A stretch of DNA of 64,000 nt from Chryseobacterium sp. ON_d1 (GCF_006829085.1 NZ_BJTC01000006.1:248001-312000); one strand, 5' to 3'; numbered from the stretch's first letter, positions 49,657 to 58,543 are shown. Made by a program: numbers and translations. The notes: a model not told the origin generated them from the sequence alone.

Positions 49657-50487
49657 TTATAGTACTTTCAATTCTAAATCAATTGTTTTTCCGAAGAATT
49701 TCTTAGAGATTTTTTCAAAATTCTTGGTAAGATCCGAAAGGTAGAAATGATAATTCGGTTTGGGGTTGTTATCATTTAAAAGATTGTATTTATCCAGGAT
49801 AATCTTCAGATGATTGGCAACAATATTCGGAGAATCAATTACGCGGACTCTGTTTCCGTAATACTGTTTAATTTCATCAATTAAAAGAGGATAATGGGTA
49901 CAACCCAGAATCAATGTTTCAATATTTTTTAATTTACTGTTGCTTAAATAATTATAGATGATAGCATGGGTGATCGGATGATTTTTAAATCCTTCTTCAA
50001 TGGCAGGAACCAGCAATGGGGTAGCCAGCTCATCCACTTTGATCCATTTATTATGTTTACGGATACTCTTTTTATACAGCCCGGAATTCACAGTCGCTTT
50101 AGTAGCAATAACACCAACATTATTATGGATCTCGTAAGATACTTTTTCAGCAACCGGATTGATAACGTCTATCACAGGAACTCTTCCTGCAACAGACTGC
50201 ATTACTTCATTCAATGCATTAGCCGTTGCTGTATTACATGCAATGACAATCGCCTTACAGTTCTGCTCCAGAAGAAAATTGGTGATTTTTGTAGAATATT
50301 CAATGATGGCTTCCTTGGACTTCTCTCCGTAAGGAAGGTGTTTGGTATCTCCAAAGTAGATCAGGTCTTCATGAGGCAGAAGTCTTTTGATTTCTTTGGC
50401 AACGGTAAGACCTCCTACCCCGCTGTCGAAAATTCCGATAGGCTGGCTTGGTGAAAGATGTGAATAATCTTGTTTTTTAGTTTTCAA
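49657..50487 (-). CDS. murI: Glutamate racemase
   Basis: This 276-residue enzyme makes D-glutamate for peptidoglycan. Motifs are GIFDSGVGGLTVAKEI, YFGDTKHLPYGEKS, the first catalytic Cys in ACNTATANAL and the second in LGCTHYPLL. I chose the TTG at 50487, giving LKTKKQDYSHL (read as Met). A TATTTTTG -7 box at 50506-50513 overlaps the alternative TTG at 50508, so the longer form could not be translated from this promoter. Confidence 0.95.
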   Translation of the reverse strand: MKTKKQDYSHLSPSQPIGIFDSGVGGLTVAKEIKRLLPHEDLIYFGDTKHLPYGEKSKEAIIEYSTKITNFLLEQNCKAIVIACNTATANALNEVMQSVAGRVPVIDVINPVAEKVSYEIHNNVGVIATKATVNSGLYKKSIRKHNKWIKVDELATPLLVPAIEEGFKNHPITHAIIYNYLSNSKLKNIETLILGCTHYPLLIDEIKQYYGNRVRVIDSPNIVANHLKIILDKYNLLNDNNPKPNYHFYLSDLTKNFEKISKKFFGKTIDLELKVL

Positions 50488-50505
50488 GTGAGCTGAAATT
50501 TTATA

Positions 50506-50513
50506 CAAAAATA
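50506..50513 (-). promoter_or_regulatory. -7 element of murI
   Basis: TATTTTTG on the minus strand, 18 nt before the TTG start at 50487. It fixes the start choice. Confidence 0.6.
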
Positions 50514-50546
50514 GTGAATTTATGGTATATCATATACATCAAAATA

Positions 50547-51671
50547 CTATACAATAAATAAATCTGAAGCAATTCCATCTGCCATAAACCAATGTTTTTC
50601 AGGAATTTTCAAATGTCCGTTTTCAGTGATTAAAATACCTTCTTCCAATTTCGGTTTGATCTCTGTCTGAAAATGCTCCAGCACTCTGTCTGAAAATTTA
50701 CTTTTTAAGCTGGTGAGATCTACTCCCCAAATGGTGCGTAAACCAATCATAATCATTTCATTAAACTGATCTTCCTGGGAAAGAATTTCTTCTTCTTTGG
50801 CTAACAATTTATCATTAAGCTTTTTAATATACTGCTGATTATTGGCCACATTCCAGCTTCTGATATCAAATCCGTTATAAGAATGCGCAGAAGGTCCTAT
50901 TCCCAAGTATTCACGGTATTTCCAATAAGAAGAATTGTGCCGCGAATAGAAACCGGGTTTTGCGAAATTGGAAACTTCATAATGTTCAAAGCCATGATCT
51001 TTTAAAAAGTCTGATAAATAATAGAATTCCCTGTTTTGCTCTTCTTCCTTCGGACTTTTTATCTTCCCTTTTGCAATCCAGTTTTCCAAAGCTGTTTTAG
51101 GTTCTACTGTCAGGGCATATGACGAAATATGAGGCACTTCCAAAGCAATGGCTTTATTCAGATTTTCTTTCCAGATCTCAAAATTGGAAGTAGGTGAACC
51201 ATAGATCAGATCAATACTCAGATTTTCAAAACCGAAATCCTGAGCCCGTTTGATAGAGCTTTCTGCTTCAGAAGCACTGTGAGCCCTGTTCATGAGTTTC
51301 AGGTCATCTTCAAAAAAACTCTGAGTACCAATGGACAGTCTGTTCACTGAAGTTCCTGAAAGCTGTTTCAAGAAGTTTTTATCCAGATCATCAGGATTGG
51401 CCTCCAGTGTAATTTCAATATCTTTTTCAAAGCTGAAATAGCGCAATACTTCATCGATTAAAGAACTTATTTCATCCACGGAAAGAATAGAAGGGGTTCC
51501 CCCTCCGAAATACAGGGATTTCAGCGTTCTGTCCTGCAATTCATCTTTCCTGAGTAGTATTTCAGTTTTCATGGCACGAAGCATTTCATCCTTGAAATTC
51601 AAAGATGTTGAAAAGTGAAAATTACAGTAACTGCATTTCTGCTTACAGAACGGAATGTGAATGTATATCAT
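50547..51671 (-). CDS. hemW: Radical SAM HemW family protein (heme chaperone)
   Basis: The protein has 374 residues. The radical SAM cluster CxxxCxxC is in FCKQKCSYCNF (Cys8, 12, 15), followed by YFGGGTPSIL. HemW binds heme and is not the coproporphyrinogen oxidase HemN, which it resembles. GPSAHSYNGFDIR is typical. The ATG at 51671 abuts the U-tract of the porP terminator, and a TAAATTTG box at 51700-51707 lies on the far side of that stem-loop. Confidence 0.92.
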   Translation of the reverse strand: MIYIHIPFCKQKCSYCNFHFSTSLNFKDEMLRAMKTEILLRKDELQDRTLKSLYFGGGTPSILSVDEISSLIDEVLRYFSFEKDIEITLEANPDDLDKNFLKQLSGTSVNRLSIGTQSFFEDDLKLMNRAHSASEAESSIKRAQDFGFENLSIDLIYGSPTSNFEIWKENLNKAIALEVPHISSYALTVEPKTALENWIAKGKIKSPKEEEQNREFYYLSDFLKDHGFEHYEVSNFAKPGFYSRHNSSYWKYREYLGIGPSAHSYNGFDIRSWNVANNQQYIKKLNDKLLAKEEEILSQEDQFNEMIMIGLRTIWGVDLTSLKSKFSDRVLEHFQTEIKPKLEEGILITENGHLKIPEKHWFMADGIASDLFIV

Positions 51672-51674
51672 AAA

Positions 51675-51707
51675 AAAAGCTCTGAAATTTTTCAGAGCTC
51701 AAATTTA
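51675..51707 (-). terminator. porP terminator overlapping the hemW promoter
   Basis: On the minus strand, AGCTCTGAAAAATTTCAGAGCT forms a stem followed by seven T and then the hemW ATG. TAAATTTG at 51700-51707 lies just before the stem, so transcription of hemW would begin inside the hairpin. Confidence 0.7.
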
Positions 51708-51722
51708 TTTAAATTAAATTGA

Positions 51723-52673
51723 TTAGTATCTAAATCCTCTTACATTAATAAAGTTGTCAAAGTTATACCCTAAACCAATCATGAAACTGTTTCCGCCATA
51801 GCTCTGGATATCAGATAATCCAAGGTTATAGGTAGCTCCGATCATGAATTTATTGAATCTTACTTTTACAATGGGAGAGATACTCAGGTTCTGATTGTCA
51901 AATCTGTTCTGAACTGTTCTGTAGCTTACCCCAAAAGAGAATGCGTTGATATCATTAGAGAATGTTGCCATAAGGTTCCAGTCAATCATTCTCGTAGAGT
52001 TTGTATTAAGGTTAATTAATGCTGATGGTGCCAATGTAATATTATCAGCAATATTCCAGTTATATCCTAAGTTTAAGAAGAATTTAATTGGAGAAGGCTC
52101 ATAATTGTTTACAATAGAAGCGTCATTACTTAATGCAATATCGTTTACGGAAACACCCCCGAATAACCCTCTATAAGTGGCAGCCAAACCGAAGTTTGCA
52201 TACACCATAAAGATGTTGCTTTCTTCCCCTCTTAATAATGGGTCACCCCCTTCCTCAGTGTTGATTTTTGAATAATCAAAGTTCATGTTATAGAAGTTAA
52301 CACTTGTACCGAAAGAGAACTGATCTTTTCTGTCTCCTTCACTACTCAGAGGAATAAAATATGAAGCACCCGCTGTAATACCTCCTGCAGAAATAGGGCC
52401 GTTGCTATCTCTGAATACGGAAATACCAGCACCTACTCTATCAAAGATATTCGCATTGATCCCGATTGACTGTACATTCGGAGAATTGTTGAACTTTGAA
52501 AATTGTTGTTGATAATTGGCGTTGAGCTGTACGTAATCTGTTTTTCCGTATTGAGCTGGGTTGAACAGGAACTCACCATCCAAAAGATATTGCTGATAGT
52601 ATGGTAGTGATTCTTGTGCTTTGTATGCATTTGACAAAAGAGCTAAACATACGATAGCATATAGTTTTCTCAT
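51723..52673 (-). CDS. PorP/SprF family type IX secretion-associated outer membrane protein
   Basis: This 316-residue outer membrane barrel protein has a signal peptide (MRKLYAIVCLALLSNAYKAQ). The first mature motif is LPYYQQYLLDGEFLFNPAQYG, with later GISVFRDSNGPIS and the final strand SFMIGLGYNFDNFINVRGFRY. The PorP/SprF family works with T9SS-secreted adhesins and gliding proteins. I chose ATG at 52673, because a -7 box (TATATTTG, minus strand) at 52697-52704 gives a normal leader. No partner adhesin is adjacent. Confidence 0.9.
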   Translation of the reverse strand: MRKLYAIVCLALLSNAYKAQESLPYYQQYLLDGEFLFNPAQYGKTDYVQLNANYQQQFSKFNNSPNVQSIGINANIFDRVGAGISVFRDSNGPISAGGITAGASYFIPLSSEGDRKDQFSFGTSVNFYNMNFDYSKINTEEGGDPLLRGEESNIFMVYANFGLAATYRGLFGGVSVNDIALSNDASIVNNYEPSPIKFFLNLGYNWNIADNITLAPSALINLNTNSTRMIDWNLMATFSNDINAFSFGVSYRTVQNRFDNQNLSISPIVKVRFNKFMIGATYNLGLSDIQSYGGNSFMIGLGYNFDNFINVRGFRY

Positions 52674-52696
52674 AACAAATCTTGATTTCAATTCAA

Positions 52697-52704
52697 CAAA
52701 TATA
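52697..52704 (-). promoter_or_regulatory. -7 element of the PorP/SprF gene
   Basis: TATATTTG on the minus strand, 23 nt before the ATG. Confidence 0.55.
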
Positions 52705-52724
52705 AAAAAATTCTCAATATATTT

Positions 52725-53798
52725 TTAGTTTTCCAAATAATTTCTCCATTTTTTTACAGCATCCGCCATATCTTTAGGCATTGGGCTCTCAAAATATAAT
52801 TCCTTCTTTGTAGTTGGGTGTATAAATCCGAGGGTATGTGCATGAAGGGCATGTCTGGGCAAAATCTCAAAGACATTTTTAATAAACTGCTTGTATTTTG
52901 GAAGATTTACCCCTCTTAGAGGAGTATGCCCTTCATATCTTTCATCATTAAACAAAGTATGCCCTATATGTCTGAAATGCGCTCTGATCTGGTGTGTTCT
53001 TCCCGTCTCCAGCTTACATTCCACCCAGGTCATATACTTGAATCTTTCCAGTACCTTGTAATGGGTTACTGCATGTTTTCCCTGGCTCCCATCTTCATAA
53101 ACAGACATCTGCATTCTGTTTTTAGGATGCCTTCCGATATGCCCCCTGATAGAACCTTCGTCTTCCTGAAGGTTCCCCCATACGAAAGCCCAGTACAGTC
53201 TCTTCGTAGTCCGGTTGAAAAATTGTTTTGCCAGGAAGCTCAATGCATATTCATTTTTGGCGATCACTAACAGACCCGATGTATCTTTATCAATCCTGTG
53301 AACAAGCCCTACCCTGTCAAGATCGGATTTCTCACCATTCTTTTCAAAATGAAAGGCAAGGGCATTGACCAGCGTCCCATCCCAGTTTCCGAACCCCGGA
53401 TGCACTACCATTCCAGCCTCTTTATCCACAACAACCAGATCATCATCTTCGTAAATAATATTCACAGGAATATCCTGTGGAATAATGACGTTCTCTCTCG
53501 GAGGATGTGCAAGCAGTACGGAGATCTGGTCTCCAGGCTTCACACGGTAATTCTGCTTTACCGGAATTCCGTTGACTATAACATTTCCGGCTCTGCAGGT
53601 CTGTGAAATTTTATTCCTTGAAGAATTCTGTCTGTATATTAAAAGAAACTTATCAATTCTTAACGGTTCCTGTTTGCTGTCAACAGTGATATTAAGATGT
53701 TCATACAATCCCTTATTTTCCTCATCAATATCGATGTTTTCAATACTGTTGGAATCTAATAATTCTTCATCCAAAAAATCGTCGTTATCTTCTGACAT
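52725..53798 (-). CDS. rluD: RluA-family 23S rRNA pseudouridine synthase
   Basis: The protein has 357 residues. An N-terminal S4 RNA-binding domain spans about 35-100 (LRIDKFLLIYRQNSSRNKIS, GNVIVNGIPVKQNYRVKPGD). The synthase domain has the catalytic Asp in LVHRIDKDTSGLLVIAK, and GRTHQIRAHFRHIGHTLFND is the substrate-binding block. RluD-type enzymes modify helix 69 of 23S rRNA. It lies downstream of the PASTA gene on the same strand, 73 bp away. Confidence 0.92.
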   Translation of the reverse strand: MSEDNDDFLDEELLDSNSIENIDIDEENKGLYEHLNITVDSKQEPLRIDKFLLIYRQNSSRNKISQTCRAGNVIVNGIPVKQNYRVKPGDQISVLLAHPPRENVIIPQDIPVNIIYEDDDLVVVDKEAGMVVHPGFGNWDGTLVNALAFHFEKNGEKSDLDRVGLVHRIDKDTSGLLVIAKNEYALSFLAKQFFNRTTKRLYWAFVWGNLQEDEGSIRGHIGRHPKNRMQMSVYEDGSQGKHAVTHYKVLERFKYMTWVECKLETGRTHQIRAHFRHIGHTLFNDERYEGHTPLRGVNLPKYKQFIKNVFEILPRHALHAHTLGFIHPTTKKELYFESPMPKDMADAVKKWRNYLEN

Positions 53799-53871
53799 TG
53801 TTTTATATTTTTTTACGCAAAAGGCTTCAACATTTGCAGTTGAAGCCTGTATTTTTGATATTAACCTAATT

Positions 53872-54948
53872 TTATTCTACGACAACCTTCTTAGCTTTTG
53901 GCTTTTGAGCAGGCTGTTGAGTCGTTGCAGATGCTGTTGGCTTGGCCGTATTATTTCCCGCAGCATGAGTGCCATTCCCGACGGATGTTTTAGGCTTTTC
54001 AGCCGTAGTCTGAGTTTTAGGAGTCTCTGTCTTCGGAACGTCTGGCTTTGGAGTTTCTTTTTTAGGGGCCGGAGGGGGGACTACCGGAGCTTCGTAGCTT
54101 GGCTCGCTATGTACTTCTTCATAACGTACCGGAGGAAGTGAAGTATCTACTTTCATACGGTAGATAGAATTCAGCTGCTCTACTTTAGCTCTTAATTCTG
54201 CCGGAGTTTTCTTACTCGCCCAAAGATCAATCTGCATTCCCTGATCACGAACGTCTCCTGCAGCAGGATCCTGATAATAAATAATATCAGATTCATCTCT
54301 GCCTCCATCTTCATGTTCCACCAATCCTACTTCAAACATGCTCTTTGCAATCACTACTCTGGCTTCTTTTACCGTAAGTCCCACTACATTAGGAATCGAA
54401 ATATTTCTCATAGGACCAGATCCTACAACCACGTCAATAACTGAGAATCTTGGTAAACGGGTACCGGGGTTCACAGCGTTTCCTTTATAAAGAATTCTTA
54501 AAAGAGCGTCTTTCTGGATACTCGGCTCGTAGATCGTATCTCCGATCTTAAGACCTACCTGATCCAGTCTCTGGAAAGCCAGTCCTGAATATTTGTTGAT
54601 TACATTCGGAATCGCAATTGGCGCCCATGTTCTTGGATTTACCTTAAGCGTTACGGTTCTTCCGTCTTTTACGCGGGAACCTGGCGCAGGATACACCTGC
54701 AAAACCTGAAATGGTCTGTATTTAGGGTCATAATTGGCACTGTCTACTTCATATTCCAATCCTGTATCATCTAGTATTTTAACGGCATCATGCACCGATT
54801 TATTTACAACATTGGGAACAGGGATTTCCTGCCCGTGATTAGTATGGTACTCCAACCAGCGAAATGTGAGCCACACCAGCCCAACGAAAACACCGATGGC
54901 TACTACTAAATTCAGTAAAACTTTCCAATTGAAAAGTGATTTAAGCAT
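53872..54948 (-). CDS. Membrane-anchored PASTA-domain protein
   Basis: The protein has 358 residues. A membrane anchor spans about 10-30 (LLNLVVAIGVFVGLVWLTF) and is followed by three PASTA domains (about 42-106, 112-180 and 186-246), opening with IPVPNVVN, IAIPNVIN and ISIPNVVG. The tail (about 280-358) is rich in Pro, Lys and Thr and probably disordered. PASTA domains bind peptidoglycan or beta-lactams. There is no kinase domain. I chose ATG at 54948, because a TATATTTG box lies between it and the longer start at 55017. It is divergent from ddl. Confidence 0.9.
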   Translation of the reverse strand: MLKSLFNWKVLLNLVVAIGVFVGLVWLTFRWLEYHTNHGQEIPVPNVVNKSVHDAVKILDDTGLEYEVDSANYDPKYRPFQVLQVYPAPGSRVKDGRTVTLKVNPRTWAPIAIPNVINKYSGLAFQRLDQVGLKIGDTIYEPSIQKDALLRILYKGNAVNPGTRLPRFSVIDVVVGSGPMRNISIPNVVGLTVKEARVVIAKSMFEVGLVEHEDGGRDESDIIYYQDPAAGDVRDQGMQIDLWASKKTPAELRAKVEQLNSIYRMKVDTSLPPVRYEEVHSEPSYEAPVVPPPAPKKETPKPDVPKTETPKTQTTAEKPKTSVGNGTHAAGNNTAKPTASATTQQPAQKPKAKKVVVE

Positions 54949-54974
54949 ACTTAAAAATACTTTAATTATAACCG

Positions 54975-54982
54975 CAAATATA
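54975..54982 (-). promoter_or_regulatory. -7 element of the PASTA gene
   Basis: TATATTTG on the minus strand, 26 nt before the ATG at 54948 and downstream of the alternative start at 55017. Confidence 0.55.
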
Positions 54983-55055
54983 GCTAATAATTTTAGAATG
55001 GACTTTTTATTTAACACAATTCATTTTTGATTTTAAATTTTGTCGATTTCCCATA

Positions 55056-55082
55056 TTGCATTATATAAAATGATTAAATTTG
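55056..55082 (+). promoter_or_regulatory. Promoter of ddl (TTG-16 bp-TAAATTTG)
   Basis: TTG at 55056-55058 and TAAATTTG at 55075-55082 have correct spacing for a Bacteroidota promoter. The ATG at 55105 lies 22 nt downstream. Confidence 0.75.
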
Positions 55083-55104
55083 CCTTAATTGATACTATAT
55101 GGTT

Positions 55105-56088
55105 ATGAATAAAAAAAGTGTTGCCGTAGTAATGGGAGGCTATTCTGATGAATATGTCGTTTCTTTAAAAAGCGGGCAATTGATTTATGATTCTTTAGAC
55201 AGAAATCTCTATGATGTATATAAAGTAGTAGTCCTTAAAGATGAATGGTATTTTTTAGGAGAAAATGATAAAAAATACGAGATGAACAGAGGTGATTTTT
55301 CTGTGACTTTAGACAACGGAGAAACTTTGAAATTTGATGTCTGCTTCAATATTATCCACGGAACTCCTGGTGAAAACGGAATTCTTCAGGCATACTGGGA
55401 CGCAATAGGTCAAAAGTATACAGGCTGTGGCTTCTATCAGAGCGCTCTTACTTTCAATAAAAAAGACACATTGGCAGTACTCTCAAAATATGGAATTCCT
55501 TCTGCAAAAAGTATTTATTTAAGAAAAGGTGAAGGCATCAATGTAGATGAGATCGTATCAGAATTAAAGCTTCCTTTATTTGTAAAACCTAATCAATCCG
55601 GATCTTCTCTGGGAATTTCAAAAGTAAAAGAAAAATCTGAATTGATTGCTGCTACTGAAATTGCCTTCAAAGAAGACGATGAAATTCTGATCGAAAGTTT
55701 CTTAAACGGCATGGAAGTCTCTGTAGGGGTTATTGATTTTAAAGGAGAAACCATTGTTTTAGGAATCACTGAAATTGTTCCTACCAATGAGTTTTTTGAT
55801 TATGAGGCAAAGTATGAAGGCGCTTCTGAAGAAATTACACCGGCAAGAATTGACGAAGAAACCACAAAAAGAGTGGAAGAAATCGCAAAAAGAGCCTACA
55901 ACTCATTAGGGATGAGCGGTTTTTCAAGAAGCGAATATATTCTGATGGATGGTATTCCTTATATGCTGGAAATGAACACCAACCCTGGGTTCTCTCCGGC
56001 AAGTATTCTCCCTCAGCAGGCAAGACATTATGGAATTTCCATCATGGATCTTTGTGGAAATGAAGTTGAAAAAGCACTTAATAAATAA
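55105..56088 (+). CDS. ddl: D-alanine--D-alanine ligase
   Basis: The 327-residue ATP-grasp enzyme makes the D-Ala-D-Ala dipeptide of peptidoglycan. The family blocks are VAVVMGGYSDEYVVSLKSGQ, HGTPGENGILQAYWD, FVKPNQSGSSLGISKVK and the metal-binding LEMNTNPGFSPASILPQQA. I took the second ATG (55105, MNKKSVAVV) over 55099; both are in frame. Divergent from the PASTA gene, so two cell-wall genes share this control region. Confidence 0.95.
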   Translation: MNKKSVAVVMGGYSDEYVVSLKSGQLIYDSLDRNLYDVYKVVVLKDEWYFLGENDKKYEMNRGDFSVTLDNGETLKFDVCFNIIHGTPGENGILQAYWDAIGQKYTGCGFYQSALTFNKKDTLAVLSKYGIPSAKSIYLRKGEGINVDEIVSELKLPLFVKPNQSGSSLGISKVKEKSELIAATEIAFKEDDEILIESFLNGMEVSVGVIDFKGETIVLGITEIVPTNEFFDYEAKYEGASEEITPARIDEETTKRVEEIAKRAYNSLGMSGFSRSEYILMDGIPYMLEMNTNPGFSPASILPQQARHYGISIMDLCGNEVEKALNK

Positions 56089-56092
56089 TCAA

Positions 56093-56545
56093 ATGATGAG
56101 GCTTCTTACTATTTCATTATTTGTTTCTTCTTTGGCATTTGCACAGAACTACAAAACTCTTGAATTACAACTGCCTAAAAATTCGCTTGAACCCAAAAGC
56201 GTCAAATTTAGTGGTGATGCTGTTTACCTTGATGATCAGAAGTGTTTCAATTACATTAAAAAGCATGATGTTATCATTGATAATGAAACAGTTCCCAATT
56301 ATTTTGAAATCAGTTCTCTTGACAACAAAATCTTGTTTTCAGGAATTATAAAGAAAAATGAAAGTGGAGTTTTTGAAAGTAAGATTAAGTTTCATCCCAT
56401 CGACAAAGTTTACAAAAATTCAAAAATTACAGGAAGAAATGATTTGATTCTAAATCTGTCTTCCAATCAGGTTCTAAATAACAACTGCAGCCTCAATCTT
56501 GAAAACCTAAGGCTGTTTTACGAAAAATCAAACGAAAACAACTAG
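56093..56545 (+). CDS. Hypothetical secreted protein between ddl and coaD
   Basis: This 150-residue protein has a signal peptide (MMRLLTISLFVSSLAFAQ). The rest is beta-rich (LELQLPKNSLEPKSVKF, YFEISSLDNKILFSGIIKKN, NCSLNLENLRLFYEKS) and unrecognised. It starts 4 bp after the ddl stop and ends 3 bp before coaD, so it belongs to the ddl-coaD operon. The frame is also open to 56030 inside ddl, but the signal peptide supports the later start. Confidence 0.75.
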   Translation: MMRLLTISLFVSSLAFAQNYKTLELQLPKNSLEPKSVKFSGDAVYLDDQKCFNYIKKHDVIIDNETVPNYFEISSLDNKILFSGIIKKNESGVFESKIKFHPIDKVYKNSKITGRNDLILNLSSNQVLNNNCSLNLENLRLFYEKSNENN

Positions 56546-56548
56546 AAT

Positions 56549-57013
56549 ATGAAAATTGCTGTTTTCCCGGGATCATTTGATCCTATTACCTTGGGACATT
56601 ACGACATTATAGAAAGAGCGGCCCCGCTATTTGATAAATTAATCATCGCTATCGGGCAGAACTCCCAGAAAAAATATATGTTCCCTCTTGAAAAAAGAAT
56701 GGAATTTATCCAGAACTCGGTCGCTGAATTCCCCAATGTGGAGGTAGATTATTTTGAAGGGCTTACTGTTGACTACTGCTTTGAAAAAAACGCACAGTAC
56801 ATCATCAGAGGGCTGAGAAATCCTGCCGATTTCGAGTTTGAAAAAGCGATTGCCCACACCAACAGAACTCTGGCCCACAAAAAACTGGAAACAGTATTTT
56901 TACTGACTTCCTCAGGAAAATCTTTCATCAGCAGCAGTATTGTAAGAGAGATCATTAATCATGGAGGAGAATACGAACTACTGGTTCCTGAGTCCGTGAG
57001 GGTGGAGCGATAA
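56549..57013 (+). CDS. coaD: Phosphopantetheine adenylyltransferase
   Basis: This 154-residue nucleotidyltransferase makes dephospho-CoA. It has the T/HxGH-type motif in PGSFDPITLGHYDII, RGLRNPADFEFE and the ISSS.IR motif (FISSSIVREI), all intact. The start MKIAVFPGSFDP is canonical. It is the last gene of the ddl operon before a hairpin spacer. Confidence 0.96.
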   Translation: MKIAVFPGSFDPITLGHYDIIERAAPLFDKLIIAIGQNSQKKYMFPLEKRMEFIQNSVAEFPNVEVDYFEGLTVDYCFEKNAQYIIRGLRNPADFEFEKAIAHTNRTLAHKKLETVFLLTSSGKSFISSSIVREIINHGGEYELLVPESVRVER

Positions 57014-57123
57014 AAAAATATAATTGATGAGCGATAAATGATAATTGATATAATGGCCAAGAATTTGCTTAAGCAGAAATCATTCATCAATTATGATTTA
57101 TCAACAATCATTTATAATTATAT
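57014..57123 (+). repeat. Self-complementary spacer after coaD
   Basis: GATAAATGATAATTGAT at 57033-57049 pairs with 57086-57102 at 16 of 17 positions. TATAATT at each end also pairs, and TTGCTTAAGCAG sits in the loop. It is the same type of word-repeat hairpin as in the nuo operon. Confidence 0.7.
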
Positions 57124-57756
57124 ATGCACGAACAGTTCAATTTTGCTATAGAAGTCCTGGGGACTATTGCCTTTTCCATGTCCGGAAGTTTTGCAGCAAT
57201 GCAGAAACGGCTTGATCCGTTCGGGGTACTTATTATTGCATTTGTAACTTCTGTGGGAGGAGGAACTGTAAGAGACCTGCTGTTGGATATCCCTGTATTC
57301 TGGATGCATGATCTTCTGACGTGTGCCCTGATTCTGATAACCAGTATTTTTTCAATGGTCTTCAAATCACTTGAGAAAAACTTCAAGGTAACCCTGTTTA
57401 TTTTCGACAGCTTCGGTCTCGGGTTATTTACCATTATCGGGGTTCAGAAAGGTTTAAATGCAGAAATCCACCCTATGATCTGTATTGCACTAGGAACTAT
57501 AACAGGCTGTTTTGGGGGGATAATCCGGGATATACTACTCAACAGGATTCCATTGATTTTTAGAAAGGAAATTTACGCTACGGCATGCATTGTAGGAGGT
57601 TCGGCATTTTTATTAATGACAAAATACACTGCGTTTTCCTATACTTTTGTACAGGTTTTTACTATCTTATTGATTGTTGCGATCAGAACTTTCGCTGTAA
57701 AATATCATTGGCAGATACCTAAATTTTATGGCCATGATCACAGCTCAGAAATGTAG
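57124..57756 (+). CDS. Trimeric intracellular cation channel (TRIC/UPF0126) family protein
   Basis: This 210-residue membrane protein has seven predicted helices in two related halves. Each half contains the family glycine/arginine signature: TSVGGGTVRDLLLD in the first and GCFGGIIRDILLN in the second. Prokaryotic TRIC channels conduct K+. It follows the coaD spacer and may be read from the same transcript. A terminator follows. Confidence 0.9.
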   Translation: MHEQFNFAIEVLGTIAFSMSGSFAAMQKRLDPFGVLIIAFVTSVGGGTVRDLLLDIPVFWMHDLLTCALILITSIFSMVFKSLEKNFKVTLFIFDSFGLGLFTIIGVQKGLNAEIHPMICIALGTITGCFGGIIRDILLNRIPLIFRKEIYATACIVGGSAFLLMTKYTAFSYTFVQVFTILLIVAIRTFAVKYHWQIPKFYGHDHSSEM

Positions 57757-57780
57757 AATAGAATTTTCACAGATATAAAA

Positions 57781-57803
57781 AAAGCACCTGAATCAGGTGC
57801 TTT
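57781..57803. terminator. Bidirectional terminator between convergent genes
   Basis: AAAGCACCTGA-A-TCAGGTGCTTT followed by T on the plus strand and A-rich on the other side. Confidence 0.88.
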
Positions 57804-57824
57804 TTTTGTATTTTTAGTTGATGA

Positions 57825-58394
57825 CTAGAAGAATTTCCCTCTGTTTCTCATATTAGGATTGTGCATATGCTTCTGCATGGTTGGCATTTTCAACTGCTCT
57901 TTCATCATTTTGATCTGATCGGTCATCATTCCTGCACTGTCTAATCTTTTTGCTTCTTCCAGAAGCTTCTGCCCTTCCTGCTTTCTTCCTTTGGAAATAG
58001 CTGCTGCCGCAAGATTCAAAGTTGCCATTGCTCTGTCATGTTTCATATTCAAACCATATTCCAAAGCTTTTTTCATAAAAGGCTCTACTTTCGCAGGGTG
58101 ATCCTGAGCCTGGGTCAATCCTGTTAAATAGTGAAAATATCCGTATTGAGTTTTATGAAGTTGTGTTTTATAATCTGTTATTTTTGATAACCATTCTCCC
58201 GCTTTTTCCATATTCTGCTTTCTCAGCTGCCAGAATGCCAAAAGAATATACTCATTTTTAAAGAATAGCAAGATTGGAAATGCAGCTAATAGAAATACAA
58301 CAATACCCCATCCCAGATTTCTTGTGAAAAACATCATATAAAGTCCTGCCAGGATAAGAAATGCTGCTACTGCAATTTTTATGTATTTATTCAT
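57825..58394 (-). CDS. Membrane protein with TPR-like C-terminal region
   Basis: The protein has 189 residues. Two adjacent membrane helices (about 7-24 and 29-47) lie at the start (MNKYIKIAVAAFLILAGLYM). The rest is helical with TPR-like pairs (AGEWLSKITDYKTQLHKTQ, MKKALEYGLNMKHDRAMATL, LLEEAKRL) and a Met/His-rich tail ending RNRGKFF. It may be annotated as a DUF2892-type protein elsewhere, but I am not sure of that. Function is unknown. Confidence 0.7.
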   Translation of the reverse strand: MNKYIKIAVAAFLILAGLYMMFFTRNLGWGIVVFLLAAFPILLFFKNEYILLAFWQLRKQNMEKAGEWLSKITDYKTQLHKTQYGYFHYLTGLTQAQDHPAKVEPFMKKALEYGLNMKHDRAMATLNLAAAAISKGRKQEGQKLLEEAKRLDSAGMMTDQIKMMKEQLKMPTMQKHMHNPNMRNRGKFF

Positions 58395-58412
58395 TATTAA
58401 ATTTTAGAAGTG

Positions 58413-58420
58413 CAAAGATA
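58413..58420 (-). promoter_or_regulatory. -7 element of the 57825-58394 gene
   Basis: TATCTTTG on the minus strand, 18 nt before the ATG. Confidence 0.5.
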
Positions 58421-58440
58421 ATAAATTTAGGGCTTAAAGT

Positions 58441-58543
58441 TCAAAAAGTCAATGGTGAATGGTCAATTCGCTGCGTTTGTTAATTTTTGTAGCTGTGAGA
58501 AATTCACAATTCACCTTGCAAAGCAAAAATTGACTATTGGCCC
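58441..58543. repeat. Self-complementary spacer between folA and the TPR-like gene
   Basis: Left words GTCAATGGTGAATGGTCAATT are complemented on the right by AATTCACAATTCACC (13 of 15) and AATTGACTATT. The same pattern of short words and their complements as elsewhere. No ORF. Confidence 0.6.

Noticed and set aside
53572-54141. 189-residue ORF on the plus strand opposite rluD and the PASTA gene
   Set aside because: It is antisense to two genes with strong conserved domains, and its translation is rich in Ser, Cys and Arg without any recognisable motif.
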